A DNA stretch of 64,000 nt from Pseudotamlana haliotis (GCF_008806375.1 NZ_WAAT01000025.1:62001-126000), one strand, 5' to 3'. Shown: positions 53,560 to 62,926, numbered from the stretch's first letter. A program made the numbers and translations. Notes: generated by a model from the letters alone, not told the origin.

Positions 53560-55632
53560 TTATTCTAATAAATCTGGAGTGTTAAGAATTAATTCTATCT
53601 TTTTGATAATTACCGTTACCTGGTTCATTTGAGCTTCAATATTTCTAAAGTAAAGACTTATATCTCTATTTATCCAACTTTCAGATATAACCCTTGCCCC
53701 TAGGCTAATTCTTAAAACAGCACTTTGTAGCTTATTTTCATATTTTACATTAACCGCTTGTCCGATATGACACTTTAGTGATGCAAGTCTGATAATTTCA
53801 AGTGAAGAACCTTTAAAGTGATCAGATAAATCTGAATTCAACAACAAATAAAGCTTTTTCACTTTATCAAGATTTAGAGGTTCATTGTTCTTAAGAATAA
53901 AAAAAGGAAAAATTGTTCGAATGGTTCTTATGCCAAATTCATTACCATTAAAATTATTGGTTTGCACGTCTCCAGCATAAAGTGGCACTAGAAAAGTAGC
54001 CTCATTTATAGATTCTTCTACAAAATTACAGAACATTTCAATACCCATGTTTCTATACAAAATTGGTGTTTTAAAATACCTATCCATTTCTACAATTGCC
54101 GCATTCCATCGCATGTAAGACCCATAATTAAATCCGTCTGATAAGACATTGGAACTGAATCTCGATTTGGGAAAGTCAGAATGATTGTAATATTGAGACA
54201 AACCAACGGGCAACGATTTTTCTGAATTAAGGATTAACTCATTTATGCTTTCAGGAAGAATCAATGCCCCTGAATACGGAGGTCCTGTAAAATATTTACT
54301 TCCAGTAATCGAAATTATATACCCTTTTTTCAAATAAACCTGAATATCAGTCGCATCTAGCCTTAGCTGAGCTGCATCAACAATAATTTGCAAAGAGGAA
54401 CTTTTAAATTTTGTCAAATCATGCATCATGTTTTCACTAGGAGATCGATAGCCTAATTTTGAATGATCCATGACATGAAGCACAGCATATCTTCCTAAAT
54501 CAGTAGTCTTCTTGATGGCCTCCAAAACCTCTGTATCCAATTGAGCCGTTGACTTTAATTTTCCATTATCATCTCTAAAAGGGATTTTTACAACATCAAC
54601 ATCTCTAAAACCTTCTATTTTATCGCCTTTTTTAACAGCGTAGCTTAACGCTGATGTATTTTCAAAATGACACCCTTTTAATGCTGTGGCAACACCGCTA
54701 CCTGTTTCATCGGAAGCCACCAAAATATGACTGATATCTTTATTTGTTACTATTTGAGATATAGCTGCAATTTGAAGTGATGAATCTGTACCCGATGGGG
54801 AAAAAATAATTTCACTGGCTTCGTTTATTTTAAATATCGTTTTAAGATTATTTTTTAATAATTCTGAAAACTCTACAGCTGTCTTTTCAAATCCATTTTT
54901 TAAGCTATTCTTTATCAATATCCTTCTAACCTTATCTGTTTTATCAAAAGCAAAATTAGACACACTTGTTGCCGTTGATGATGCAAATGTAAAAGCGTCT
55001 GGCCTAGGAAATGGTCTACACCCATATTTATTTAATAGAGCTACCTCATCAATATTCAATCTATGATCTCCTCCAGACATTAACAAATACTCTGTTGGTT
55101 TTGCTAAATTCTCAACAATAGGCTTCCACGATTCCTTAAATATTTTAGAAGAGCTTTCTATACCATGAAAAGATTGAAGCTCTGGATACTCCATTAAAGT
55201 TTCGGCAATGGTTCTCTTTCCTGTTTTAACCAATTCAATTAAAACATCACTAAAAGATTTTAAGTTTTCTTTATCTACTTCAGGTAATAATTTGTAAAAA
55301 ACACGAGTAACTTCAAAGGCAGCAATATCACATAGCGCTATATCATCTTTTCTATCTCCTAGCGCTTTATACCACAACTGCCATTCCATACCATATCGCA
55401 AATAAACCAATGCTAAAACAGGATTTTTTAAATATAACTCTCCAATTATAATCGCTTTATTAGGCACTATTTTAAATACTTCAGGCTGTGTATTAGAAGT
55501 AATAATATTAATGTTATTTAATTTTGGTACTGTATTAAATCTTTTTAAAACATGAACTAAATAATTCACTTTGTCTTTTTCAAACAAACTTGACCTTTTA
55601 TATTGATTTTCAATAATTACACTATTTGTCAT
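53560..55632 (-). CDS. PLP-dependent (class V aminotransferase-fold) protein with an unknown N-terminal domain
   Basis: This 690-residue protein does not match a family that I can name. The central part (about 210-560) looks like a fold-type I PLP enzyme: SPSGTDSSLQIA (278-289) for phosphate binding, IVDAAQ with Asp419 against the pyridine nitrogen, and TGSKYFTGPP with the probable Schiff-base Lys446. The D-x-x-Q and GSK spacing resembles cysteine desulfurase and kynureninase relatives. The first 205 residues are extra; they contain YLRYGMEWQLWYKAL and SGGDHRLNIDEVALLNKYG. About 130 further residues follow the PLP part. It lacks a signal peptide. The gene follows a DUF134-type regulator by 143 bases. 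An inverted repeat ATGTTC-N5-GAACAT lies 16 bases before the ATG. The substrate is unknown. Confidence 0.7.
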   Translation of the reverse strand: MTNSVIIENQYKRSSLFEKDKVNYLVHVLKRFNTVPKLNNINIITSNTQPEVFKIVPNKAIIIGELYLKNPVLALVYLRYGMEWQLWYKALGDRKDDIALCDIAAFEVTRVFYKLLPEVDKENLKSFSDVLIELVKTGKRTIAETLMEYPELQSFHGIESSSKIFKESWKPIVENLAKPTEYLLMSGGDHRLNIDEVALLNKYGCRPFPRPDAFTFASSTATSVSNFAFDKTDKVRRILIKNSLKNGFEKTAVEFSELLKNNLKTIFKINEASEIIFSPSGTDSSLQIAAISQIVTNKDISHILVASDETGSGVATALKGCHFENTSALSYAVKKGDKIEGFRDVDVVKIPFRDDNGKLKSTAQLDTEVLEAIKKTTDLGRYAVLHVMDHSKLGYRSPSENMMHDLTKFKSSSLQIIVDAAQLRLDATDIQVYLKKGYIISITGSKYFTGPPYSGALILPESINELILNSEKSLPVGLSQYYNHSDFPKSRFSSNVLSDGFNYGSYMRWNAAIVEMDRYFKTPILYRNMGIEMFCNFVEESINEATFLVPLYAGDVQTNNFNGNEFGIRTIRTIFPFFILKNNEPLNLDKVKKLYLLLNSDLSDHFKGSSLEIIRLASLKCHIGQAVNVKYENKLQSAVLRISLGARVISESWINRDISLYFRNIEAQMNQVTVIIKKIELILNTPDLLE

Positions 55633-55647
55633 AAAATTTTATTTAAG

Positions 55648-55664
55648 ATGTTCACTTAGAACAT
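55648..55664 (-). promoter_or_regulatory. Inverted repeat upstream of the PLP-enzyme gene
   Basis: ATGTTC-N5-GAACAT, a perfect 6-bp dyad 16 bases upstream of the ATG. Its half-site shares GTTC/GAAC with the dyad upstream of the DUF134 gene. The 55633-55775 gap contains no gene. Confidence 0.35.
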
Positions 55665-55775
55665 TTTTATTCCTTGAGAAAATTTGAATATTTATTTTAT
55701 TTGCAAATGCGACCGATACCACATTGATTAACAGCTACCTGCATCGTAAACTAATTTCACTTTTAATTTATAAGT

Positions 55776-56183
55776 TCATTCATTCAAAGACATTATCTCT
55801 TCGGAATTACCTATTAAACAATCATCACATTTTACAGTATCATCAATGCTCGCCATTAACTTGAAACACGTATTACATTTATACCAAGCTTCGTCGAACG
55901 AAAAATGCCCTCCTTTTATAAGAACAGTTCTTCCCTCTACGAATGCTTGTCCTATTTTTTTTAAGGCGCTATTATAGATTCTAGTCAGGGTTGGCCTTGA
56001 AACCTCCATCTTTTCAGCTGCCTTATCTTGTGAGAGATCATCGTAGACAACCAACTTCACAGCCTCATATTCTTCATACTGCATCACAACAGGTTCGGTA
56101 TCACAAAGTCTCATACCAAATGGCCTGAATCCTAACATTTTAGGAGGGTAATTAACTCTTCTCTTTTTTTTTGGACGTGGCAT
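55776..56183 (-). CDS. DUF134-family helix-turn-helix regulator with zinc-ribbon-like tail
   Basis: This is a DNA-binding protein of 135 residues. It begins MPRPKKKRRVNYPPKMLGF, and then RPFGMRLCDTEPVVMQYEEY, the DUF134 signature; a sigma-region-4-like helix-turn-helix follows (LSQDKAAEKMEVSRPTLTRIYNS). The C-terminal 45 residues carry two CxxC pairs, CNTC and CDDC, which could bind zinc or a metal cluster. DUF134 genes in other bacteria often adjoin metal- or NifX-related genes; here the neighbour is the PLP-fold gene. A TATATTTG box (56205-56198) and a TGAAC-N4-GTTCA dyad directly upstream suggest autoregulation. Confidence 0.85.
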   Translation of the reverse strand: MPRPKKKRRVNYPPKMLGFRPFGMRLCDTEPVVMQYEEYEAVKLVVYDDLSQDKAAEKMEVSRPTLTRIYNSALKKIGQAFVEGRTVLIKGGHFSFDEAWYKCNTCFKLMASIDDTVKCDDCLIGNSEEIMSLNE

Positions 56184-56197
56184 TTATAAAGTTTAAA

Positions 56198-56220
56198 CAA
56201 ATATAATGAACTTACGTTCA
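56198..56220 (-). promoter_or_regulatory. -7 box and adjoining dyad of the DUF134 gene
   Basis: TATATTTG (56205-56198, minus strand) gives a leader of about 11 bases. TGAAC-N4-GTTCA (56207-56220) lies immediately upstream, within the core promoter, where a bound protein would repress. Confidence 0.45.
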
Positions 56221-56303
56221 AAACTTCTTGATTGGTCAAAAAAAAACCAGAGCATTGAAATCTCTGGTTTTTCATCTATTAAATTAATAATTTTTATTTA
56301 GAA

Positions 56304-57632
56304 TTATATCATTCTATTAACATCCCAAGCTTCAAGATAATCCTTTACCGCTTTTACAAACAAGCCACCTAAAGCCCCGTTTACCACACGGTGATCATAA
56401 GAGTGCGATAAAAACATTTTATAACGAATTCCAATAAAATCGCCTTCTGGTGTTTCTATTACCGCAGGTACTTTTCTAATTGCACCAAGCGCCAAAATAC
56501 CTACTTGTGGCTGATTAATAATTGGAGTTCCCATAATACTTCCAAAAGAACCTACGTTTGTAACTGTATAAGTACCACCTTGAATTTCATCAGGCTTTAA
56601 TTGATTATCTCTAGAACGCTTTGCCAGATCATTAACTTGTTTGGTCATGCCTACCAAGTTAAGCTGGTCAGCATTTTTAATTACAGGTACAATTAAATTA
56701 CCATCTGGGAGAGCAGCCGCCATTCCTAAATTGATGTTTTTCTTTTTGATGATTTTATCATCTTGAACAGAAATATTCATCATCGGGTAATCACGGAGCG
56801 CTTTAGCAATCACCTCCATAAATATAGGTGTAAAGGTTAGGTTTTCTCCTTCACGCTTCATAAAGCCATCTTTAACCTTTTTCCTCCAGTTCCAAACATT
56901 GGTAACATCAGCTTCAATAAAACTTTGTACATGGGCCGATTTTTGAAGTGAATCAGTCATGTGGTTGGCTACCAATTTACCCATCCTGGTCATTTCGATG
57001 ATTTCATCTTCACCATTAGAAACCACTGGAGCTACCTTTTCAACTTCTGGCGTAACTTTAGATTTTCTTTCAACAGCAGGTGCTTCCACTGCTGGTTTAT
57101 TATGTTTATTTTTTAGGTAATCTAGAATATCATTTTTAGTCACACGACCTTCACTACCAGTTCCAACAATCCCATCCAATTCTGATTGCGAAATCCCTTC
57201 GGCTTTTGCGATATTCCTAACTAAAGGTGAATAAAACTTATCACCATTTGAAACCGCAGGTACTACAGTTTCTTGAGCCTTTGTAAAAGTTTGAGTAATC
57301 TCTTCAACGGCTTTCTCCTGAGACGCCGTAATGTTTACTGTTTCGGTTTCTTCTACCTTTTCTTCTGAAGCAACTTCTTCTTCTATATCGCCTTCTGTTT
57401 CTATGATAGCTAAAACTTGTCCCACTTGAACCACATCATCAACTTCAAAAAAGCGTTTTATTATAACACCATCAACTTCACTTGGCACTTCGCTATCTAC
57501 TTTATCGGTTGCAATTTCTAAAACCGGATCGTCCATTTCAATAGAGTCTCCTACTTCTTTTAACCAAGATGTTATGGTTGCTTCTGCAACACTCTCTCCC
57601 ATTTTTGGTAATTTAAGCTCAAACTTTGCCAT
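56304..57632 (-). CDS. 2-oxoacid dehydrogenase complex dihydrolipoyl acyltransferase (E2)
   Basis: This E2 core subunit transfers the acyl group to CoA. It has 442 residues. The lipoyl domain is at the N-terminus with Lys in EIATDKVDSEVPSEV (about residue 43). An acidic, Val/Glu-rich linker follows, then a peripheral subunit-binding domain (about 133-170) with YSPLVRNIAKAEGIS. The catalytic domain ends with FLSHSYDHRVVNGALGG, which holds the active-site His. It is a single E2 gene without E1 or E3 beside it, so the oxoacid (branched-chain, pyruvate or 2-oxoglutarate) cannot be set from context. A TAATTTTG box (57677-57670) precedes it. Confidence 0.92.
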   Translation of the reverse strand: MAKFELKLPKMGESVAEATITSWLKEVGDSIEMDDPVLEIATDKVDSEVPSEVDGVIIKRFFEVDDVVQVGQVLAIIETEGDIEEEVASEEKVEETETVNITASQEKAVEEITQTFTKAQETVVPAVSNGDKFYSPLVRNIAKAEGISQSELDGIVGTGSEGRVTKNDILDYLKNKHNKPAVEAPAVERKSKVTPEVEKVAPVVSNGEDEIIEMTRMGKLVANHMTDSLQKSAHVQSFIEADVTNVWNWRKKVKDGFMKREGENLTFTPIFMEVIAKALRDYPMMNISVQDDKIIKKKNINLGMAAALPDGNLIVPVIKNADQLNLVGMTKQVNDLAKRSRDNQLKPDEIQGGTYTVTNVGSFGSIMGTPIINQPQVGILALGAIRKVPAVIETPEGDFIGIRYKMFLSHSYDHRVVNGALGGLFVKAVKDYLEAWDVNRMI

Positions 57633-57669
57633 ATCAATAATGTAATAGTGATTTTTTAGTTTTCAGTTG

Positions 57670-57677
57670 CAAAATTA
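57670..57677 (-). promoter_or_regulatory. -7 box of the E2 gene
   Basis: TAATTTTG on the minus strand, giving a leader of about 34 bases. Confidence 0.45.
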
Positions 57678-57718
57678 CTGAAAATGCCTGAATTCCTTTA
57701 AATTATTTGCAACAAAAA

Positions 57719-58822
57719 CTATTTAAAACTTATAATCTCTCCTCTAGCCAATTCATTATCACTTCCTATGATAAAATCTGAATTCTTTGGCAGTATCTTA
57801 TATGTTACGGGTTTATTTTGCAAAAATGTAGATTCAACCATTTGAATAATGCTTTTAAAAGTTAAAAAGGCACCATCAAAAATCACTTCAACACCAGGAT
57901 TGACATCTTTTATATCCTGCTGAACAATTAAGGACTTGCCTATTTTTTTTTCAAGGCGCTCATTCTTTTCGTCTGAAACAAAAACAAATTGACTCACTTC
58001 CTTTTTCCTCTTTCTAGGCGTAGTTTGCATCATAAAAAACGTTTTTATACCTAGCCAAACGACAATATCAAAAAACACATTTGATTTAAAATGCTTTTCA
58101 TAAAAAATCTGCATCGCCCCAAAAAAGCGTCGTGCATATACTTTATCTTTTAAGGTGCTCTCTCCTTTATAATGAATCACAGTAGTTTTACCGTAATAAT
58201 AATTTTTATAACCTGCTTGCTTTACCACATATGACAAGTCAATATCCTCTCCATACATAAAATAAGCCTCATCGAAACCGCCGACCCCATTGTAAACTGC
58301 TCTCTTTAGAAACATAAAAGCCCCCACTAAAATATCGACTTCACCAACGGCATCCATATCCAAAGGATTCGCATAATAATCTTTAGAATTTCCGCAGATT
58401 TTTTTTAAAGCTACAGATACATAAGGAATATTACGTTTACTTTCAGGTAAAAAAGCTCCAGAGCCATCGATAAGCTTGCATCCTACAATTCCTAAATCTA
58501 ATTTAAGTTTTGAAAAATCTAATAATTGCGTAAAGGTATCTTCTGCTACAACCGTATCGGGGTTTAAAACACATAGATATTCCCCTTTTGCCTGTGCTAC
58601 TCCAATATTGTTTCCTTTTGAAAATCCGCCATTGACTTTATTCTCAATAAGCACAACTTCTGGAAACAGTTTTTTAACCATTTGGCAACTATCGTCAGTA
58701 GAATTATTATCAACGACTATAATTTCTGAGTCAATATAAGCCGTAGCCGCTTGTACACTTTTTAAACAAAGTTCTAAAAAGTGACGCACGTTATAATTTA
58801 GTATAACAATTGAGAGTTTCAC
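57719..58822 (-). CDS. Family 2 glycosyltransferase
   Basis: This is a GT-A-fold glycosyltransferase of 367 residues. It opens KLSIVILNYNVRHFLELCL and contains SEIIVVDNNSTDDSC, then NGGFSKGNNIGVAQAKGEY and LNPDTVV (the DxD-like site). GGFDEAYFMYGEDIDLSYVV, the acceptor-site signature of rhamnosyl-type transferases, follows at about residue 200. It has no strong membrane segment except a weak one near 260. The C-terminal 90 residues are variable. It is probably involved in cell-wall or surface polysaccharide synthesis; the sugar is unknown. Confidence 0.9.
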   Translation of the reverse strand: MKLSIVILNYNVRHFLELCLKSVQAATAYIDSEIIVVDNNSTDDSCQMVKKLFPEVVLIENKVNGGFSKGNNIGVAQAKGEYLCVLNPDTVVAEDTFTQLLDFSKLKLDLGIVGCKLIDGSGAFLPESKRNIPYVSVALKKICGNSKDYYANPLDMDAVGEVDILVGAFMFLKRAVYNGVGGFDEAYFMYGEDIDLSYVVKQAGYKNYYYGKTTVIHYKGESTLKDKVYARRFFGAMQIFYEKHFKSNVFFDIVVWLGIKTFFMMQTTPRKRKKEVSQFVFVSDEKNERLEKKIGKSLIVQQDIKDVNPGVEVIFDGAFLTFKSIIQMVESTFLQNKPVTYKILPKNSDFIIGSDNELARGEIISFK

Positions 58823-58920
58823 GAGAGCTTCAGTTTAGTTTAAAAGATCGTGTGTAAAACGGTATGGTTAGACATTATTCCTTTAGTATTTTAGGTCGGT
58901 TTTAATTTGATTAATTGCTT

Positions 58921-59538
58921 TTATAATTTTAAAGAATTTTCAAAAGGCACCCTATTCACGATACTTCTACTGAGTGTAATTTCATCGGCATATTCCAATT
59001 CATCGCCCACCGAAATCCCTCTTGCGATGGTTGAAGTAAACACTTTGTCATCTTGAATTTGCTTATAAATATAAAAATTTGTGGTATCTCCCTCCATGGT
59101 TGAACTCAACGCAAAAACAAGTTCCTTTATTTCACCGGTTTTCACTTTATTCACTAAAGACTCAATATTTAAATCATGAGGTCCTACACCATCCATTGGC
59201 GATATTTTACCTCCTAACACATGATATAATCCTTTAAATGAACTTGTATTTTCAATAGCCATCACATCTCTAATATCTTCAACCACACAAATTAAGCTAG
59301 TATCTCTATTAGGGTTTGAGCAAATTTCACAAAGTTCAACATCACTAATATTATGACAAGATTTACAAAACTTAATCTCTTCACGCATGCTTCTTAAGGC
59401 CTCAACTAAAGCTGTGGTTTGCTCTTTGGGCTGCTTAAGCATATGCAACACCAAACGCAAGGCCGTCCGTTTCCCGATACCGGGAAGCTGTGACATCTCG
59501 TTTACTGCACGCTCTAATATTTTTGATGAAAATTCCAC
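58921..59538 (-). CDS. recR: Recombination protein RecR
   Basis: This DNA repair protein of 205 residues acts with RecF and RecO. It has the helix-hairpin-helix start ([20 protein letters not shown]), a zinc finger ([16 protein letters not shown]), a Toprim domain with [14 protein letters not shown] and [15 protein letters not shown], and the C-terminal Walker-B-like part with [15 protein letters not shown]. All parts are of normal length. It is divergent from the sodium symporter gene. Confidence 0.96.
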   Translation of the reverse strand: MEFSSKILERAVNEMSQLPGIGKRTALRLVLHMLKQPKEQTTALVEALRSMREEIKFCKSCHNISDVELCEICSNPNRDTSLICVVEDIRDVMAIENTSSFKGLYHVLGGKISPMDGVGPHDLNIESLVNKVKTGEIKELVFALSSTMEGDTTNFYIYKQIQDDKVFTSTIARGISVGDELEYADEITLSRSIVNRVPFENSLKL

Positions 59539-59635
59539 TGTTGCGAATTTAACATTTTTTAAAACATCTGAAAGGAAACATTAAAAAGAATAAAATCTGA
59601 AGCTTTTTTGTATTTTGGCTTAAAATAATCATTGA

Positions 59636-61078
59636 ATGACTCCCACTCAAATTCTGCTTCTTATACTTGCGTATTTTGTTGTATTAATTTTAATTTCTTA
59701 CTTAACAGGAAAAGAAGACAGTAACGAAGCCTTTTTTAAAGCCAATAAATCAGCGCCTTGGTATTTAGTAGCTTTTGGTATGATTGGAGCCTCACTCTCT
59801 GGGGTCACTTTTATTTCTGTTCCTGGTGCTGTTGAAGTCAAACAATTTGGCTATTTGCAGGTAGTTTTTGGATACTTTTTTGGCTACTTGGTTATTGCCT
59901 ATGTGCTTTTGCCCATTTACTATAAACTGAACCTCACCTCTATTTACACCTACCTGAGAGACCGTTTTGGCTATGTGAGTTACAAAACTGGAGCGGTTGC
60001 CTTTTTAATCTCTCGAGTTGTTGGTGCTGCTTTCCGGTTGTTCTTAGTCGCTAAGGTATTACAGTTACTTGTATTTGACCAATATGGCATCCCATTTACG
60101 GTAACGGTGATTATCACTATTGCTTTAATTTGGCTCTACACCTTTAAAGGAGGGATTAAAACCATCATATTCACCGATACCCTACAAACGCTTTTTATGC
60201 TCATTTCTGTGGTAGTGACCATCGTGTTTTTGGCTTCGGTATTAGATTTAAACAGCGTTTCTGAGATTTACGCCAATGTGACTGCAAGTCCTATGAGCAA
60301 AACATTCTTCTTTGATAATGTTAACGACCCACAATATTTTATAAAAAGCTTTCTGGCTGGTATGTTCATCACTATTACCATGACTGGTTTAGATCAGGAC
60401 ATGATGCAGAAAAACTTAACCTGCAAAAACCTAAAAGAAGCTCAGAAAAACATGATTTCTTTTAGTGTGATTTTAATATTTGTGAATATTCTTTTCCTCG
60501 TTTTAGGCCTAATGTTAACACAATATGCCAACCAAAACGGTATTACAGCTAAAAAAGACGACTTATTTCCAACTATAGCCATGCTACCAGAAATTGGTAT
60601 TATAACCTCATCTTTTTTTCTACTAGGTTTAATTGCTGCGGCTTATTCTAGTGCCGATTCAGCCTTAACATCGTTAACCACTTCATTTTGCATAGATATC
60701 ATAGAGCTAGACAAAAAGCCTCAAGCCATACAGAAAAAAATAAGAAAACGTACTCACATTTTAATAAGTCTTGTTTTAGTGGTTGTTATCGTACTATTTG
60801 ATGCTATTTTTAAAGATGTATCTGTTATATGGGAATTATTTAAAGCTGCCGGTTATACCTACGGACCACTTCTTGGTTTATTTGCTTTTGGTATTTTTAC
60901 CAAAAACGAACTTAAAGACAAATACGTTTGGATTATTGCACTAATCGCTCCACTGGTATCTTACTTTATAAATATGTATTCGGAAGTTTTGCTAAATGGC
61001 TACCAAATTGGTTTCGAAATCTTAATTGTAAATGGACTCCTCACCTATTTAGGATTAATATTGATTCGTAGAAAGTAG
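59636..61078 (+). CDS. Sodium:solute symporter (SSS family)
   Basis: This is an integral membrane transporter of 480 residues with about 13 hydrophobic helices. Family features include [19 protein letters not shown]-type residues at about 47-65, an [19 protein letters not shown] motif at about 340, and a [12 protein letters not shown] segment. It is of the sodium-solute symporter type seen in Bacteroidota; the substrate is unknown. A TATTTTG box (one base short) lies upstream of the ATG. Its last 24 bases overlap the 3' end of the convergent CoA-binding gene, and no terminator lies between them; the next plus-strand terminator is at about 61636. Confidence 0.88.
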   Translation: MTPTQILLLILAYFVVLILISYLTGKEDSNEAFFKANKSAPWYLVAFGMIGASLSGVTFISVPGAVEVKQFGYLQVVFGYFFGYLVIAYVLLPIYYKLNLTSIYTYLRDRFGYVSYKTGAVAFLISRVVGAAFRLFLVAKVLQLLVFDQYGIPFTVTVIITIALIWLYTFKGGIKTIIFTDTLQTLFMLISVVVTIVFLASVLDLNSVSEIYANVTASPMSKTFFFDNVNDPQYFIKSFLAGMFITITMTGLDQDMMQKNLTCKNLKEAQKNMISFSVILIFVNILFLVLGLMLTQYANQNGITAKKDDLFPTIAMLPEIGIITSSFFLLGLIAAAYSSADSALTSLTTSFCIDIIELDKKPQAIQKKIRKRTHILISLVLVVVIVLFDAIFKDVSVIWELFKAAGYTYGPLLGLFAFGIFTKNELKDKYVWIIALIAPLVSYFINMYSEVLLNGYQIGFEILIVNGLLTYLGLILIRRK

Positions 61079-61426
61079 CACTAAAGTACAAGCTGTTTCG
61101 TAAAAAATATCGCGTTCTTTTAGAAGCTCATAAAACTCAGGGTTTTCGGTTCCTGGGTTAAAGATCACACGTTTTGGGTTTAGCGTGATAATGTAATCGT
61201 AATATTCTTTTTGTCGCGTAGGATTTAAATACAAGGTTACAGTGTCTATATTTTTATAAGGAATTAAAGTCGTATCGATTTCAACTCCAGAAACCTCGCC
61301 TTTTCTTAATCCGAATGCAACGACTTCCATTTCTTTTGAAACTAAGCTCTGAATAGCCAAATGTGAATATCTGGTCGGTTTTAGTGAAGCACCTATAACT
61401 AGTGTTTTTTTATTCATCATTTTCAT
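61055..61426 (-). CDS. CoA-binding domain protein
   Basis: This is a single-domain protein of about 123 residues with a Rossmann-type CoA-binding fold, similar to YccU. It begins near [21 protein letters not shown] with the Gly/Ser-rich nucleotide loop, and contains [13 protein letters not shown] and [20 protein letters not shown] 61426, 61420 and 61417 are all possible starts. It overlaps the symporter gene tail to tail by 24 bases. Its function in the cell is unknown. Confidence 0.85.
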   Translation of the reverse strand: MKMMNKKTLVIGASLKPTRYSHLAIQSLVSKEMEVVAFGLRKGEVSGVEIDTTLIPYKNIDTVTLYLNPTRQKEYYDYIITLNPKRVIFNPGTENPEFYELLKERDIFYETACTLVLLSTNQY

Positions 61427-61632
61427 TTAATCTTTGTTAAAATTCGTATTTAACCCGTTTTATACGTCGTTAATCAAGAAAACTACAATTTAAACGTAAA
61501 AAAGTTTAAATATTGCAATAAAATCAACCTTTCTACGTTACCAAAACATACAATCTAGCCAAAACGAATATTTTATAATTATTAGAGTTAGTCATCTACA
61601 CATATTAAATTCGTCACATAAGATTTGTATAA

Positions 61633-61667
61633 CAAAGCTCGAAATTCGTTTCGAGCTTTTCTTTTTA
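61633..61667 (+). terminator. Plus-strand terminator without an adjacent gene
   Basis: AAAGCTCGAA and TTTCGAGCTTT form a hairpin followed by a T-rich run on the plus strand. The only upstream plus-strand gene is the symporter, 560 bases away. The rest of 61427-61635 has no gene. Confidence 0.6.
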
Positions 61668-61709
61668 TGTTAAAAATCGTTAAAAATCAGATGGTTACGA
61701 AATCTATCG

Positions 61710-61717
61710 TAATTTTG
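61710..61717 (+). promoter_or_regulatory. -7 box of the candidate small RNA
   Basis: TAATTTTG matches TAnnTTTG; the predicted start point is 61721. Two copies of GTTAAAAATC lie about 25-45 bases upstream. Confidence 0.4.
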
Positions 61718-61720
61718 CAC

Positions 61721-61808
61721 GACTAAGAAGTAAGTTTATTAGCTTTAAGTGTTAATTGAAGTTGATTAATAGCTAAAGAAGCCCGAATTCGCGTTCGGGC
61801 TTTTATAT
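61721..61808 (+). ncRNA. Candidate small RNA upstream of fabH (convergent)
   Basis: A promoter-like TAATTTTG, about 85 bases, then a strong terminator (GCCCGAA-N6-TTCGGGC with T-rich tail, 61781-61808). Between them is a nested hairpin, TTAGCT (61739-61744) with AGCTAA (61771-61776) enclosing TTAAT (61752-61756) with ATTAA (61765-61769). No ORF of useful length is present. The terminator also lies just past the fabH stop on the other strand, so it might simply serve fabH. Confidence 0.35.
61781..61808. terminator. Terminator GCCCGAA/TTCGGGC
   Basis: A perfect 7-bp GC-rich stem, 6-base loop. The T-run is better on the plus strand (TTTTATATTTTTT) than on the minus strand (CTTCTTT), where it could still end fabH. 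Confidence 0.85.
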
Positions 61809-61819
61809 TTTTTATTGGT

Positions 61820-62824
61820 TTACCATCTAATAATCGCACTTGCCCATGTAAAACCACTACCAAAAGCTGCTAGTACGACGTGGTCTCCTTTTTTTATTTT
61901 TCCTTCTTCCCAAGCTTCAGTAAGCGCAATAATTACAGATGCTGCCGTAGTATTTCCATACTTCATGATATTATTGAAAACCTGATCATCCTTCAAGCCA
62001 AATTTCTGCTGAATAAATTGTGCTATACGTAAATTCGCTTGGTGCGGAATCAACAAATCAATATCTTCCTTTTTCAAGTTGTTCTTCATTAAGCCTTCCA
62101 TAATCACTTCGCTAAATCGTACAACGGCGTGTTTAAACACAAAGGTTCCATCCATGTATGGGAAATATGAAATATCTTCTTCTTCAGATTCTAAAATTTC
62201 TGGTACCCAATGTGCAATACTTGGCGATTCCACAATCAATTTATCGGCATATTTACCTTCACTATGCAAGTGTGTAGATAAGATGCCTTTAGAGTTGTCT
62301 TCTTCACGCGACATGACGCAAGCTCCTGCTCCATCACCAAAAATCACCGAAACCCCGCGCCCTCTAGTGGTTTTATCCAATCCGTTACTATGATATTCAG
62401 CACCAATAACCAGCACGTTTTTGTACATGCCTGTTTTTATAAATTGATCGGCCACCGAAATAGCATACACAAAGCCAGAACATTGGTTTCTAACATCTAA
62501 AGCACCAACAGTTGGCATGTCCAATAAATCTTGAATTTGCACGCCACAGCCAGGGAAATAATAATCAGGACTCAAGGTCGCAAAGACGATAAAATCAATG
62601 TCGTCTTTGGTAAGCCCAGCGCGTTCAATAGCTATTTTTGCAGCTTTAGCCCCCATAGTAGCTGAAGTATCCTTGCTTCCTTCTGGAATCCAACGTCGCT
62701 CTTTAATTCCCGTGCGTTCTTGAATCCACTCGTCATTGGTATCCATCAGCTTCGACAAATCGTCATTGGTGACCACGTTATCAGGTAAATATTTCCCTAA
62801 ACCTATTATTTTAGAATTATACAT
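61820..62824 (-). CDS. fabH: 3-oxoacyl-ACP synthase III (KAS III)
   Basis: This enzyme condenses an acyl-CoA primer with malonyl-ACP to start fatty-acid synthesis. It has 334 residues. The catalytic Cys lies in DVRNQCSGFVYAI (about residue 115), the His in LIPHQANLRIAQF and the Asn in YGNTTAASV. It opens NSKIIGLGKYLPDNVVTNDDL, standard for FabH. Unlike many Bacteroidota genomes, it is not next to rpmF or plsX here. It is divergent from htpG. Confidence 0.95.
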   Translation of the reverse strand: MYNSKIIGLGKYLPDNVVTNDDLSKLMDTNDEWIQERTGIKERRWIPEGSKDTSATMGAKAAKIAIERAGLTKDDIDFIVFATLSPDYYFPGCGVQIQDLLDMPTVGALDVRNQCSGFVYAISVADQFIKTGMYKNVLVIGAEYHSNGLDKTTRGRGVSVIFGDGAGACVMSREEDNSKGILSTHLHSEGKYADKLIVESPSIAHWVPEILESEEEDISYFPYMDGTFVFKHAVVRFSEVIMEGLMKNNLKKEDIDLLIPHQANLRIAQFIQQKFGLKDDQVFNNIMKYGNTTAASVIIALTEAWEEGKIKKGDHVVLAAFGSGFTWASAIIRW

Positions 62825-62926
62825 AGTTAAAAACCTTTTATTTTTTCCGCGAAAGCGCCAATCGCTTTATGCATAAGCAAAATACAAAATATTACGATTA
62901 AACGAGAATTCAATAATTTCTTTTAC

